Below, in pieces: positions 18,503 to 27,184 of a stretch of 64,000 bases of DNA. The notes under the pieces are model-generated. The model had not been told where the DNA came from. It searched no databases and saw nothing but the letters and a program-made list of their open reading frames with translations. The stretch lies in assembly GCA_012719075.1 (NCBI GenBank), contig JAAYBB010000066.1:1-64000 (forward strand). The letters are read 5' to 3'. Every line of letters starts with the position of its first letter. The stretch's first letter is position 1. The DNA comes from Clostridiales bacterium (GTDB taxonomy: Bacteria; Bacillota; Clostridia; Oscillospirales; Feifaniaceae). Position numbers and translations under genes: made by a program.

Positions 18503-18530
18503 ATTATATCACAGCTTCTTTTTTATGCAA
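18503..18530 (-). promoter_or_regulatory. Promoter of the MATE gene
   Basis: TTGCAT (18530-18525), 16-nt spacer, consensus TATAAT (18508-18503) on the minus strand. Confidence 0.65.
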
Positions 18531-18606
18531 GCCGGCGCGCAAATTTTCCAGGCCCCCGCCGCCCCGCAGGCGCGCTGAGGACGGCCTTTGCGCCGCCTGC
18601 GCCAGG

Positions 18607-18636
18607 TTGACATGCGGGCGGTGGCCGGGGTAAAAT
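18607..18636 (+). promoter_or_regulatory. Putative promoter of nadE
   Basis: TTGACA (18607-18612), 18-nt spacer, TAAAAT (18631-18636), about 120 nt before the start. No recognised regulatory RNA lies in the leader. Confidence 0.55.
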
Positions 18637-18758
18637 GGGACGACGTGATCCACGGCCGCCGGCACCCTGGATTTTTCCGCGGCGCGCCGGGCAAACTGGC
18701 TCCGCGGGGCAATGCCCCGCGGACGAAGCAGCGCATCGCGCAGGGAGGCGTTTTCAAC

Positions 18759-19502
18759 GTGAAACGGGACTATCGGCAGGAGCTTGAGGCACGGGTGGCC
18801 TTCATCGCCGACCTGCTGGCCTCTTCGGGGGCAAAGGGCATCGTGTTCGGCAATTCGGGCGGGAAGGATTCGGCCCTCTGCGGCATCCTCTGCCGCCGGG
18901 CCACCGAGCAGGTGCTCGGGGTCTGCATGCCCTGCCAGAGCAGCCGCAACTTCGGCGAGGACCTCGACGACGGCCGCGCGCTGGCCGGGCAGTTCGGCAT
19001 CAAAACCCTCGTCGTCGACCTCACGGCGGCCAAGTCGGAGCTGCTGGCCGCCATTGGCGACCGCGCGGCCGTGAGCGACGCCGCCTCCGCCAACATCGCG
19101 CCGCGGCTGCGCATGACCACGCTGTATGCCATCGGGCAGAGCCTGGGCTACCTGGTCTGCGGCTGCAGCAATGCCAGCGAGTACTACATGGGCTACTTCA
19201 CCAAGTGGGGGGACGGCGCCTACGACTTCAACCCCATCGCCGACCTCACGGTGTCCGAGGTCTACGCATTTTTGGACTTTCTCGGCGCGCCGGCCTCCAT
19301 CCGCCAAAAGCCGCCCTCGGCCGGCCTGTTTGAGGGCCAGACCGACGAGGCCGAGATGGGGGTCCGCTACGAGCAGGTCGACGCCGTCATGGCGGGGGGC
19401 AGCAGCGGCGACCCCGAGGCCGACGCCATCATCGCCCGCTTCCACGGGCGCAGCCACCACAAGCGGGCGCCGGCCCTGCGCTACGGCAGCCACCAGAAAT
19501 AG
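18759..19502 (+). CDS. nadE: NH3-dependent NAD+ synthetase
   Basis: 247 residues; amidates nicotinic acid adenine dinucleotide to NAD+ using ATP and ammonia. The ATP-pyrophosphatase P-loop SGGKDS is at 33-38, and family blocks GCSNASEYYMGYFTKWGDGA and a C-terminal GLFEGQTDEAEMG are present. No glutaminase domain, so it depends on free ammonia. GTG at 18759 is chosen because GGGAGG lies 10 nt upstream and homology begins there; the longer open frame upstream is Arg/Gly-rich and unlike the family. Single gene, divergent from the MATE exporter. Confidence 0.93.
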   Translation: MKRDYRQELEARVAFIADLLASSGAKGIVFGNSGGKDSALCGILCRRATEQVLGVCMPCQSSRNFGEDLDDGRALAGQFGIKTLVVDLTAAKSELLAAIGDRAAVSDAASANIAPRLRMTTLYAIGQSLGYLVCGCSNASEYYMGYFTKWGDGAYDFNPIADLTVSEVYAFLDFLGAPASIRQKPPSAGLFEGQTDEAEMGVRYEQVDAVMAGGSSGDPEADAIIARFHGRSHHKRAPALRYGSHQK

Positions 19503-19510
19503 CAGCGGCG

Positions 19511-19542
19511 GGGCCCATCCGGTGTGGGCCCTGCGCATTTTT
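19511..19542 (+). terminator. Possible terminator of nadE
   Basis: GGGCCCA (19511-19517) and TGGGCCC (19525-19531), then a T-run at 19538-19542 separated by 6 nt. Imperfect, so uncertain. Confidence 0.4.
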
Positions 19543-19573
19543 CCCCTGACCCTTGCATCGTGAGGTGAGCCTG

Positions 19574-22171
19574 ATGGACCGCCCCAAGACCGCGCGCCGC
19601 GACCGGTGGCAGGGCCGCGCCCTGGCCGCCGGCGCGCTCGTGCTGAGCTGCCTGCTGCTGTGGCCGCTGCTCACCTCGCTGCCCTTCCCCACGCGGGAGG
19701 ACGGCTTTCTGACCCCCTCGCTGACGCTGGACGGGCAGAGCCGCACCGCCCCCGCCGACCTGATCTACGCCGAGGGCGGCAGCCACTACCTCTCGGCCCA
19801 GGGGCTGGCCGCCCTGCTGGCCGACCAGCTGTCGGTGGAGGCCGGCGACTACGAGGGGGCGCCGGCGCTGCTGGTCTCCTGTGGGCCGGCCCGCGCGGCC
19901 TACCTCGAGAACGGCCGGCTGATGACCTATACCGAGGGCCGCGCCGACGCCATTCTGACCCCCTCCTCCCGCCGGCCCATCCTGCTGCGCGGCGACTGGT
20001 ACCTGCCGATCGACCGGGTGTCGGTGGGCTTTTGCTGCCTGGCGCTGTGGGACGCCCCGGCCGGACAGCTGACCCTCTACAGCTTCGAGCGGGCGCTGCA
20101 GCAGACCTCGGCGCTGGCGGCCGGCTACAACCTCTCGCTCTCGCTGACCGGCAGCCTCGCGCGCGACCGCTACCTGCTGGACCAGGTCTTCCCGGTCAGC
20201 GGCGAGGGCGGCGCAACGCTGCTCGACCGCGACGAGGGCCCGCTCTTCGCGCCGGCCGACCTGCTGCTGACCAGAGACCACTACGGCTACCTCCAGGTGG
20301 GGGCCGACAACCTGCGCGGCCTCTTCAGCCTCGACGGGGTGCAGCTGTTGCCCCCCCAGTACCGCAGCATTGACTTCTTCGACCTCGCCCGGGGGCTGCT
20401 GATCACGGTGGACCCCGACCAGCAGCAGCGCCTCTTCGCCTGTGCCGAAGGGGGCATCCTCGCGCTGACCGACCGCGCCTACCGGCGCATCGGGCAGGGC
20501 TACCTGCCGGGCGGGGACGGCGGCGTCACGCTGATTGACGGCCGCCTGGCGGCGGTGCAGGACGAGCGTGGCCTCTGGGGCGCCGTGCTGCTGCAGACCG
20601 GGCGGCTGGTGGTGCCCTGCCGCTACGATGCCATCGGCGGCTACATGGACGTCGGCGCCTTCCACTACCGCGAGGGCAGCCGGGCCGGCCTGCTGTCGGG
20701 CCGCCTGCCCGAGCCGATACTGCTGTTTGAGGACCGCGGGCTGATCGTGCAGAAGGACGGCCTCTTTGGGGTCTGCGACCTCTCGGGCCGGCTGATCGTC
20801 GAGCCCCGCTTTGAGGCGCTCTTTCGCCTGCAGGGCGGCGACCGGCCGGGCTGGTACGGCCGCACCGGCGAGACCTACAGCCTGGTCTGGGCGCTGCCCG
20901 AGGCCGCCCCGCTGCCGCTCGACGCACAGGCGCAGCTCTCGCTGGCCGACACCACGCTGATGCTGCTGCAGCGCGGCGAGACGGCCTGGCGGGTGGCCGA
21001 CCTGGCCAGCGGCGCGCTGCACTTGCTCCCGCCCGCCACCGGCGCCGCGCTGTTTCGCAGCAACCCGGTCTTCTCCACGGTCCGGACGACCGTGCGCAGC
21101 AACGCCCTCGCGGCCGCCTACTACCCCACGCCGCCCTATGCCCACTTTCCCATCCTGCCGCTGGAGGAGGGCCAGCTGCTCGAGGAGGGCGCCGCGCGCT
21201 ACCCCGCGCTGCTGTTCGAGCGCATGTCCTGCAGCGGCGGCCTGCTCGGCCTCGAGGAGGCCGCGGTCGAGGGGCTGCGCTTTTTGGCGCTCGGGGACCG
21301 CGAGGCCACGCTGGAGCTCAGCTGCACCGTGGCGCCGCAGCGCGACCCGCTGCACCCGGCCGTCGGGGCGGGCTGGGGACTCGAGGGGCAGCGGCAGGGG
21401 CACTTTTCGCTGACGCTGACCCTCTACGAGGCGGTGGACGAGCAGGGGCGCGTGCTGCTCTGCGCCGCCGCGCCGGCCGAGGGCGGCAACCCCTTCACGG
21501 CCGGCCTGCCCGAGGTGGCGGTCCCGGTGCCGACCTACCGCTACAGCCTGCCCGCGCTGGAGCACCTCTACACCGAGCTGCTCAAGGGGGCCATCTCACA
21601 GCAGGCCTTTTACGAGGACCCCGATTACACCTACATCGAGGCGCGGTACCTGGACAGCTCGAGCGGCGACCCCGCGGGCTACTACTATCGGATCGACCTG
21701 CTGCGGCTGCCGAGGGGCGAGGCCGAGCCCTCGCTGCTGTTTGAGATGCCGGGCGCCCTCGGCAGCCTGCGCCCGCTGGCGCTGCATGCGCGCGGGCTGC
21801 TGGTCAGCACCTGGCACCACGTCTTTGCCTCCTCGGGCTGGGAGGGGCCGATCGGGCTGCTGGAGGACGAGGGCTTTGTGCCGCTGCTGGAGCAGGCCTC
21901 GGTGCTGGGCCTGCGGGAGGGGCGGCTGTACGCCGTCGGCAGCCTGCAGGGCGTGCGCGGCCTCTATGCCCTCGACCTCGACACGCTCGAGGCGGCGCTG
22001 CTCTGCGCCATGGACGAGGACGCCTTTTCCACCGACACCCGCTCCCTCGTGGTGCAGGCCATCACGCAGGAGGCCTGTTACCTGGCCTGGCCCTCGGTGC
22101 TGGGCGAGCGGCGGTACGAGGTGCTGCGCTTTGACCTCGCGGACGGCGGCATCGAACGGCTCTTCCCCTGA
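19574..22171 (+). CDS. Membrane-anchored protein with copper-amine-oxidase-like domain and WG-type beta repeats
   Basis: 865 residues of unknown function. One hydrophobic helix near the N-terminus (about 17-37) suggests an outward-facing anchored protein. Residues about 65-160 resemble the small domain found at the N-terminus of copper amine oxidases (YLSAQGLAALLADQ ... GDWYLPIDRV). A region of repeats of the WG/KWG kind follows (GLFSLDG, GLWGAVLL, GLFGVCDLSGRLIVEPRFE), then a C-terminal beta-rich half with no known motif. ATG at 19574 has GAGGTGAG upstream; TTG at 19553 is possible. It is a lone gene between nadE and the FMN riboswitch, with very GC-rich third positions. Envelope role inferred. 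Confidence 0.75.
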   Translation: MDRPKTARRDRWQGRALAAGALVLSCLLLWPLLTSLPFPTREDGFLTPSLTLDGQSRTAPADLIYAEGGSHYLSAQGLAALLADQLSVEAGDYEGAPALLVSCGPARAAYLENGRLMTYTEGRADAILTPSSRRPILLRGDWYLPIDRVSVGFCCLALWDAPAGQLTLYSFERALQQTSALAAGYNLSLSLTGSLARDRYLLDQVFPVSGEGGATLLDRDEGPLFAPADLLLTRDHYGYLQVGADNLRGLFSLDGVQLLPPQYRSIDFFDLARGLLITVDPDQQQRLFACAEGGILALTDRAYRRIGQGYLPGGDGGVTLIDGRLAAVQDERGLWGAVLLQTGRLVVPCRYDAIGGYMDVGAFHYREGSRAGLLSGRLPEPILLFEDRGLIVQKDGLFGVCDLSGRLIVEPRFEALFRLQGGDRPGWYGRTGETYSLVWALPEAAPLPLDAQAQLSLADTTLMLLQRGETAWRVADLASGALHLLPPATGAALFRSNPVFSTVRTTVRSNALAAAYYPTPPYAHFPILPLEEGQLLEEGAARYPALLFERMSCSGGLLGLEEAAVEGLRFLALGDREATLELSCTVAPQRDPLHPAVGAGWGLEGQRQGHFSLTLTLYEAVDEQGRVLLCAAAPAEGGNPFTAGLPEVAVPVPTYRYSLPALEHLYTELLKGAISQQAFYEDPDYTYIEARYLDSSSGDPAGYYYRIDLLRLPRGEAEPSLLFEMPGALGSLRPLALHARGLLVSTWHHVFASSGWEGPIGLLEDEGFVPLLEQASVLGLREGRLYAVGSLQGVRGLYALDLDTLEAALLCAMDEDAFSTDTRSLVVQAITQEACYLAWPSVLGERRYEVLRFDLADGGIERLFP

Positions 22172-22179
22172 TCGGCGAC

Positions 22180-22208
22180 TTGACAGCCCGCCAAAACCGC
22201 TTTATACT
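22180..22208 (+). promoter_or_regulatory. Promoter of the FMN riboswitch / ribU unit
   Basis: TTGACA (22180-22185), 17-nt spacer, TATACT (22203-22208). It starts 9 nt after the previous stop codon. Confidence 0.8.
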
Positions 22209-22246
22209 GTGTGCGGGGGAATGTTCCCCCGACAATTCCATAACCA

Positions 22247-22367
<121 letters not shown>

Positions 22368-22388
22368 CAGCCATGCGCTGTTTGCCGT

Positions 22389-22415
22389 GCTCCGGAATTT
22401 TTTCCGGAGCTTTTT
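22389..22415 (+). terminator. FMN-controlled terminator before ribU
   Basis: 9-bp stem GCTCCGGAA (22389-22397) with TTCCGGAGC (22402-22410) and T-run 22411-22415, placed directly after the aptamer. Confidence 0.88.
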
Positions 22416-22464
22416 GTCCTCTTGGAACCCCTCCGCCGAATGGTGCCTTAAGGAGGCCTCTTTT

Positions 22465-23127
22465 GTGGAAACCCAACCCCGCACCCCGGAAGGGCGCGCA
22501 CCGCGCGCCGGCAACACCCGACGGATCGTCTTCATCGGCCTGTTCGGGGCCATGGCGGCCGTGCTGATGAACCTGCACATGCCGGTCCCCTTCGCGCCCC
22601 CCTTCTACGAGATGGAGATCGCCGACATCCCGGTGCTGATCGGCGGCTTCTCGCTCGGGCCCTGGGCCGCGGCCGGCATCGCGCTGGTCAAAAACGTCAT
22701 CAAGCTGGTCATGCGCCCCACCAGCACCGCCTTTGTCGGCGAGCTCTCCAACATCCTGACCACCTGCGCGCTGAGCATCCCGGCCGCCGTCGTCTACCGC
22801 AGGGACAAGACCAAGAGGGGCGCCGTCAAGGGCCTTGTCGCGGGCGTGCTCAGCATGACCGTCTTCAGCGTCTTCAACAACGCCTTCGTCATGCTGCCGC
22901 TCTACGCCGGCATCTACCACATGCCGATGGAGGCGCTGATCGCGATGGGCACTGCGGTCAACGCCTCGATCCACGACCTGCTGAGCTTTGTGCTGCTCGC
23001 GGTGGCGCCCTTCAACCTGTTCAAGGGCTCGATCGAGGCGCTGCTCACCTTCCTGCTCTACAAGCGCATCGTCGTGCTGCTGCGCCTGAGCGACCCCGAG
23101 GTCGCGCCGGTCGGGCAGGACCGGTGA
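22465..23127 (+). CDS. ribU: Riboflavin ECF transporter S component RibU
   Basis: 220 residues, about six membrane helices; the substrate-binding subunit of an energy-coupling-factor transporter that takes up riboflavin together with shared EcfA/A'/T proteins encoded elsewhere. Family features: IVFIGLFGAMAAVLM in helix 1 and EIADIPVLIGGFSLGP in the loop to helix 2. Identity is strongly backed by the FMN riboswitch. GTG at 22465 is chosen because AAGGAGG lies 8 nt upstream; no ATG is available there. The hydrophilic N-terminus (about 20 residues) precedes helix 1. A terminator follows at 23334. Confidence 0.93.
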   Translation: METQPRTPEGRAPRAGNTRRIVFIGLFGAMAAVLMNLHMPVPFAPPFYEMEIADIPVLIGGFSLGPWAAAGIALVKNVIKLVMRPTSTAFVGELSNILTTCALSIPAAVVYRRDKTKRGAVKGLVAGVLSMTVFSVFNNAFVMLPLYAGIYHMPMEALIAMGTAVNASIHDLLSFVLLAVAPFNLFKGSIEALLTFLLYKRIVVLLRLSDPEVAPVGQDR

Positions 23128-23133
23128 CCCCTG

Positions 23134-23330
23134 GAGACTGCCAAAAAACCGCTGGTTTTTTGACAGGAGGGCCTGTGCGCCCGCGCCTTCGTTCCTCGCC
23201 CCTGCGGGGTTCGAAACGCGCCGGCCCGTTTTAGGCGTAGGAGCGCCGGCACATGTCCGCCGTTCCTGCGGATTTGATTCTGGGTGCGCTTTTGCCACCC
23301 GCCTTGCATAAGACCAATTTTTTCGACAGA
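23134..23330. repeat. Dispersed intergenic repeat, copy 2
   Basis: About 197 bp related to 16649-16845, with the same order of blocks and the same orientation. Opens with CAAAAAACC...GGTTTTTTG, a terminator-like hairpin; inner segments GGAGCG and CGTTCC flank GGCACATGTCC. It lies between convergent ribU and rnfB, as copy 1 lies between convergent genes. Confidence 0.85.
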
Positions 23331-23333
23331 CTG

Positions 23334-23367
23334 AAAGGGACTCCGCAAATGCGGAGTCCCTTTTTTT
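23334..23367 (+). terminator. Terminator of ribU
   Basis: 14-bp perfect stem (23334-23347 with 23350-23363), two-nt loop, T-run 23361-23367. It may also act on rnf transcripts from the other side, though with only three T residues there. Confidence 0.85.
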
Positions 23368-23380
23368 ATCACGGTCTGTC

Positions 23381-24244
23381 TCACGTGCGGCCGGCCGCCC
23401 TGTCCTCTGCGCCCTGCCCGAGTGAGGGCACGACGGTCACCCGGTCGCCCAAGTAGCGGATGATGCCGCGCGGACAGCGGTCCACGCAGACGTGGCAGTT
23501 GACGCAGCGCGCATGGTCGATGACGGCCAGGTGCCCCTCCATGTGGATGGCCCCCGCGGCACAGCTGCGCACGCAGAGCTCGCAGCCGATGCAGCCGACC
23601 GAGCAGACGTCGCGCACCTCGCTGGCGGGCAGCGGGTTGGAGCAGATGACCTCGTGGTCGCAGTCGTAGGGGGTGAGCTGGATGATGCCCATCGGACAGG
23701 CCGCGACGCAGGCGCCGCAGGCCGTGCAGCGCTCGCGGTCCACCACCGCCACGCCGTCCACCACCGAGATCGCGCCAAACTGGCAGGCCCGCACACAGGT
23801 CCCAAGGCCGCAGCAGGCATAGGGGCACTGCTTGGCCCCTCCGAGCAGCGCATGCTGGGCGCCGCAGTCGGCATAGCCGACATAGTCGTACTTCTGCGCC
23901 GCCCGCTGGCTGCTGCCCGCGCACTTGACCACCGCCGCGCGGCGCTGCACCGCCAGGGCCTCGGTGCCCATGATGCGCGCCACCTCGCAGGCCACCGGGT
24001 TGCCGCCCACCACACAGCCGTTGGTGGGTGCCCGGCCGGCCGCCACGGCCTCGGCAAAGGCGCTGCAGCCGGGATAGCCGCAGCCGCCGCAGTTGCCGCC
24101 GGGCAGACAGCTGACGATCTGATCCACGCGCAGGTCGGCCTCGACCGCGAAGATGCGGGAGGCGATGCCGAGCAACGCGCCGAAAAAGACGCCCAGCACC
24201 GTCAGCGAGACAACGGGGGGCAGCAGGCTGCCGAGGAGCGCCAT
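23381..24244 (-). CDS. rnfB: Rnf complex ferredoxin subunit RnfB
   Basis: 287 residues. An N-terminal membrane helix is followed by a domain with the CLPGGNCGGCGYPGC cluster motif and, further on, at least four ferredoxin-like CxxCxxCxxxC sets (CGLGTCVRAC, CTACGACVAAC, CIGCELCVRSC, CVNCHVCVDRC). It receives electrons from reduced ferredoxin and feeds them into the complex, which moves Na+ or H+ outward while reducing NAD+. Last gene of rnfCDGEAB, 58 nt after rnfA. The short tail after the last cluster is rich in Gly/Ala/Arg. Start ATG at 24244 has GGAGGGAT upstream. Confidence 0.95.
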   Translation of the reverse strand: MALLGSLLPPVVSLTVLGVFFGALLGIASRIFAVEADLRVDQIVSCLPGGNCGGCGYPGCSAFAEAVAAGRAPTNGCVVGGNPVACEVARIMGTEALAVQRRAAVVKCAGSSQRAAQKYDYVGYADCGAQHALLGGAKQCPYACCGLGTCVRACQFGAISVVDGVAVVDRERCTACGACVAACPMGIIQLTPYDCDHEVICSNPLPASEVRDVCSVGCIGCELCVRSCAAGAIHMEGHLAVIDHARCVNCHVCVDRCPRGIIRYLGDRVTVVPSLGQGAEDRAAGRT

Positions 24245-24302
24245 ATCAATCCCTCCAAACCAGAATATGTTACAGGGTCATCCCCCTTGCAGGCCGTCTT
24301 GG

Positions 24303-24887
24303 CTAAAACGGCAGTGTCAGCCCCGTAAAGCCGGTGAAGACCATGGCCAGCAGCGAAGCCGAGACCAGCGCGAAGGGGAAGCCCTGAAAGGCCTTCGGAA
24401 TGTCGTTTTGTGCCGTGCGCTCGCGCACGCCCGAAAAGAGCACGATGGCCAGCGTGAAGCCGACGCCGGCCGTCAGCCCGAAGACGGTGGACTCGATGAA
24501 GCTGTAGCCCCGTCCGATGCCGTCCAGCGCCGAGCCCAGCACGGCACAGTTGGTGGTGATCAGCGGCAGGTAGATGCCCAGCGCCGTGTAGAGGGCCGGC
24601 ATGGCCTTTTTGAGGACGATCTCGACAAACTGCACCAGCGCCGCGATGATCAGGATGAAGGTCACGGTCTGCATGTACTCGAGGTTGTAGCGGATCAGGA
24701 TGTATTCGTTGGCCAGCCAGGTGATGGCCGAGGAGAGCGTCATCGTAAAAATGATGGCAAAGCCCATGCCGACGGCGGTCTCGGTCTTGCGAGAGACCCC
24801 CAGAAAGGGACAGCAGCCGATGGTGCGCACCAATACGTAGTTTTCAATCAGGATGGCGTTGATGGCGATGAGCAGCAGCTTTCCCAT
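24303..24887 (-). CDS. rnfA: Rnf complex membrane subunit RnfA
   Basis: 194 residues with six membrane helices; integral subunit of the ferredoxin:NAD+ oxidoreductase ion pump, related to RnfE by an ancient duplication. Family blocks: NYVLVRTIGCCPFLGVS with the intramembrane Cys pair that helps hold an iron-sulfur cluster with RnfE, LPLITTNCAVLG, and GFTLAIVLFSGVRE. Start lies 3 nt after the rnfE stop, so the two are translationally coupled. Confidence 0.95.
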   Translation of the reverse strand: MGKLLLIAINAILIENYVLVRTIGCCPFLGVSRKTETAVGMGFAIIFTMTLSSAITWLANEYILIRYNLEYMQTVTFILIIAALVQFVEIVLKKAMPALYTALGIYLPLITTNCAVLGSALDGIGRGYSFIESTVFGLTAGVGFTLAIVLFSGVRERTAQNDIPKAFQGFPFALVSASLLAMVFTGFTGLTLPF

Positions 24888-24890
24888 GGG

Positions 24891-25532
24891 TTACGCCCCC
24901 TCCCTTTTGGCCCGGTGCATGATGTGCTGCACCAGCGCCATGATGCAGCCCAGCACCAGGAATCCGCCGGCCGAGCTGGTCATGAAGGCGGCCGGCTTGA
25001 AGGCGTCGCCGAACAGGCGGACACCGAACAGCATGCCGCTGCCCAGCGGTTCGCGCACGACGGCCAGCAGGACCAGCGCCAGCGTGAAGCCCAGCCCCAT
25101 GCCCAGCCCGTCCACGGCCGAGGGCAGCACCGCGTTTTTCGAGGCATAGGCCTCGGCCCGCGCCAGGATGATGCAGTTGACCACGATCAGCGGGATGAAG
25201 AGGCCGAGCGAGCGGGAGAGCTCGATCAGGAAGGCCTGCAGCAACAGGTCCACCGCCGTGACAAAGCCGGCGATAATGACGATGAAGGCCGCAATGCGCA
25301 CCTGGTCGGGCACAATCTTGCGCACCAGTGCGATGGCGAGGTTGCTGCAGACCAGCACCGCCGTGGCCGACAGCCCCATGCCGATCGCATTTTTCAGGCC
25401 GGTGGAGGTGGCCAGCGTGGGGCACATGCCCAGCAACTGAATCAGCACCGGATTTTCAAAGAGCACACCGTTTGTCAGCACCTGGAGCAGGCCGGGTCCC
25501 TGCCGCCCCTCCAAGCGCTCCTGATGGTCCAT
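24891..25532 (-). CDS. rnfE: Rnf complex membrane subunit RnfE
   Basis: 213 residues, about six helices, partner of RnfA. Family blocks: NGVLFENPVLIQLLGMCPTL (Cys in helix 1), IPLIVVNCIILARAEAYASK and GFTLALVLLAVVRE. ATG at 25532 has AAAGGAGA upstream; the frame is open for 20 more codons but these are unlike the family. It lies 63 nt after rnfG. Confidence 0.94.
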   Translation of the reverse strand: MDHQERLEGRQGPGLLQVLTNGVLFENPVLIQLLGMCPTLATSTGLKNAIGMGLSATAVLVCSNLAIALVRKIVPDQVRIAAFIVIIAGFVTAVDLLLQAFLIELSRSLGLFIPLIVVNCIILARAEAYASKNAVLPSAVDGLGMGLGFTLALVLLAVVREPLGSGMLFGVRLFGDAFKPAAFMTSSAGGFLVLGCIMALVQHIMHRAKREGA

Positions 25533-25595
25533 GAGGCACGTCTCCTTTCGCCGCCGGAGGCCGGCGGACCATGATGGTTTTGGCCCACGTTGCAA

Positions 25596-26162
25596 TCAGG
25601 CCGCGGACTCGTCCGCCAGCCAGGTCTGCACGGCCTCGGCGGCCGCCTGTGCGCCCTCGCGCACGGCCGTCGAGCTGACGGTCGCGCCCGAGATGGCCTG
25701 CACCGTGTCAAAGCGGTCCAGGCCGACATACTGTGCCCGGTAGCTCTCCTCTTCGATCTGTGTGCCGATGCCGGGCGTCTCGGCCATCGAGAGGAAGTCG
25801 ATGCCCAGCACCCGGGCCTCGAGGTCAAAGCCGACTGCCAGCTCCATGGTGCCGCCGTAGCCGCGCGGCACCACAATGACCGCGAAGCCGAGGGGCTCGC
25901 CGCCCTCGCCGGCCACGCGGTAGCCCTCCCGCAGCAGCGCGTTGGTGGGGTCCTCGGGCAGCTCGACAAAGTCCTGCGCCTGCGGAAACAGCGCCGAGAA
26001 CAGCTCCCGCCTCGCCGCCACCTCATTTTCCGCAATGATGGGTGCCGTCACGCTGTTGACCAGCGCGAGCAGGGCCGAGATCACCAGCGCGATGCCGCCC
26101 AGCACCAGGGCCAGCCGCATGACCTCTCCGGCAGTGCCGGATTTTGCACGACCCTCCGTCAC
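25596..26162 (-). CDS. rnfG: Rnf complex flavoprotein subunit RnfG
   Basis: 188 residues. One N-terminal membrane helix (about 15-40) and an outward FMN-binding domain. The flavin attachment motif is SGAT at 158-161, Thr161 being the expected acceptor for ApbE; the residue three before the Ser is Gln155, where many family members have Asp. GTG start at 26162 overlaps the rnfD stop by 4 nt (GTGA). Passes electrons between RnfD and RnfA/E in the known complexes. Confidence 0.92.
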   Translation of the reverse strand: MTEGRAKSGTAGEVMRLALVLGGIALVISALLALVNSVTAPIIAENEVAARRELFSALFPQAQDFVELPEDPTNALLREGYRVAGEGGEPLGFAVIVVPRGYGGTMELAVGFDLEARVLGIDFLSMAETPGIGTQIEEESYRAQYVGLDRFDTVQAISGATVSSTAVREGAQAAAEAVQTWLADESAA

Positions 26163-27184
26163 TGCGGCACCCCCCCTCCGAACCGCTTGGGCATAAAGGC
26201 CCGGTCGATGAACCAGACCCCCATATTCATAATCAGGATGGCAAACGAAACGCCCTCGGCCGAGGTGCCGAAGCGGCGGATGAAGACCGTCAGCAGTCCG
26301 CAGCAGACGCCGTAGAACAGCCGCCCGCTGCTGGGCAGCGGCGAGGTCACATAGTCGGTCGCCATAAAGAAGGCCCCGAGCAGCAGCCCGCCGCCAAACA
26401 GGTTGTAAAAGAGCGAGAGGGCGGGCGTTGCGCCCGTGGCCGGAAACAGCAGCGAGAGCAGGCAGACGGTGCCGAGGTAGCCGACCGGGATGTGCCAGGT
26501 GATGACGCCCCGCGCAATCAGGTAGAGCCCGCCCAGCATCAGCAAAATGCCGCAGGTCTCGCCCAGGCAGCCCGGTTTGACGCCGATGACCATGTTCCAC
26601 AGCTGCTGCGCGCTCTTGGCCGCCTCGGGCAGCGGCTCGCCGCCCTTGAGCAGCGAGAGCGGCGTGGCCGTGCTCATCGCGTCGAGCGAGCGCGGCGTGG
26701 CCGCGGCCAGCGCGTCCAACTGGCTGGACCAGGCAAAGGGGTTGAGCAGCGGCCTTGACCAGGCCACCATGTCGGACGACCAGGAGTTGGCCAAAAAGAC
26801 GCGCGCGGCCAGCGCCGGGTTGAGGAAGTTCTGCCCCAGCCCGCCGAACAGGTTTTTGACAATGACCATGGCAAAGAAGGCCCCGATCACCGGCATCCAC
26901 AGCGGGATGTTGACCGGGAGGTTGAAGGCCAGCAGCATGCCCGTCACCGCCGCCGAGAGGTCGAACAGCGTCGAGGTCCTGCCGGTCAGCCTGCGGTAGA
27001 GCTCTTCAAACAGCAGGCAGGAGGCGATCGAGACGGCGACCACCGCCAGCGCCCGCATGCCAAACAGGTAAATGCTGGCCAGCAGCGCGGGCGTCAGTGC
27101 GATCAGCACCTCCCGCATCAGGCCGGACGTCCTCTCCGCCCCCACAATGTGGGGCGGAGAGGACACCATGTAGCGCTCTTCCAT
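26159..27184 (-). CDS. rnfD: Rnf complex membrane flavoprotein RnfD
   Basis: 341 residues, about nine or ten helices. Contains SSPPHIVG near the N-terminus, NLFGGLGQNFLNPALAARVF, and the flavinylation motif DAMSTATPL with Thr174 as the FMN site. Start ATG shares one base with the rnfC stop (TGATG), so translation is coupled. The protein carries covalent FMN and riboflavin sites in characterised relatives. Confidence 0.95.
   Translation of the reverse strand: MEERYMVSSPPHIVGAERTSGLMREVLIALTPALLASIYLFGMRALAVVAVSIASCLLFEELYRRLTGRTSTLFDLSAAVTGMLLAFNLPVNIPLWMPVIGAFFAMVIVKNLFGGLGQNFLNPALAARVFLANSWSSDMVAWSRPLLNPFAWSSQLDALAAATPRSLDAMSTATPLSLLKGGEPLPEAAKSAQQLWNMVIGVKPGCLGETCGILLMLGGLYLIARGVITWHIPVGYLGTVCLLSLLFPATGATPALSLFYNLFGGGLLLGAFFMATDYVTSPLPSSGRLFYGVCCGLLTVFIRRFGTSAEGVSFAILIMNMGVWFIDRAFMPKRFGGGVPQ

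Noticed and set aside
19481..21565. 694-codon minus-strand frame over the 865-residue protein
   Set aside because: Gln/Arg/Ala-rich shadow with no ribosome site; the plus-strand frame has a membrane anchor and recognisable repeats.
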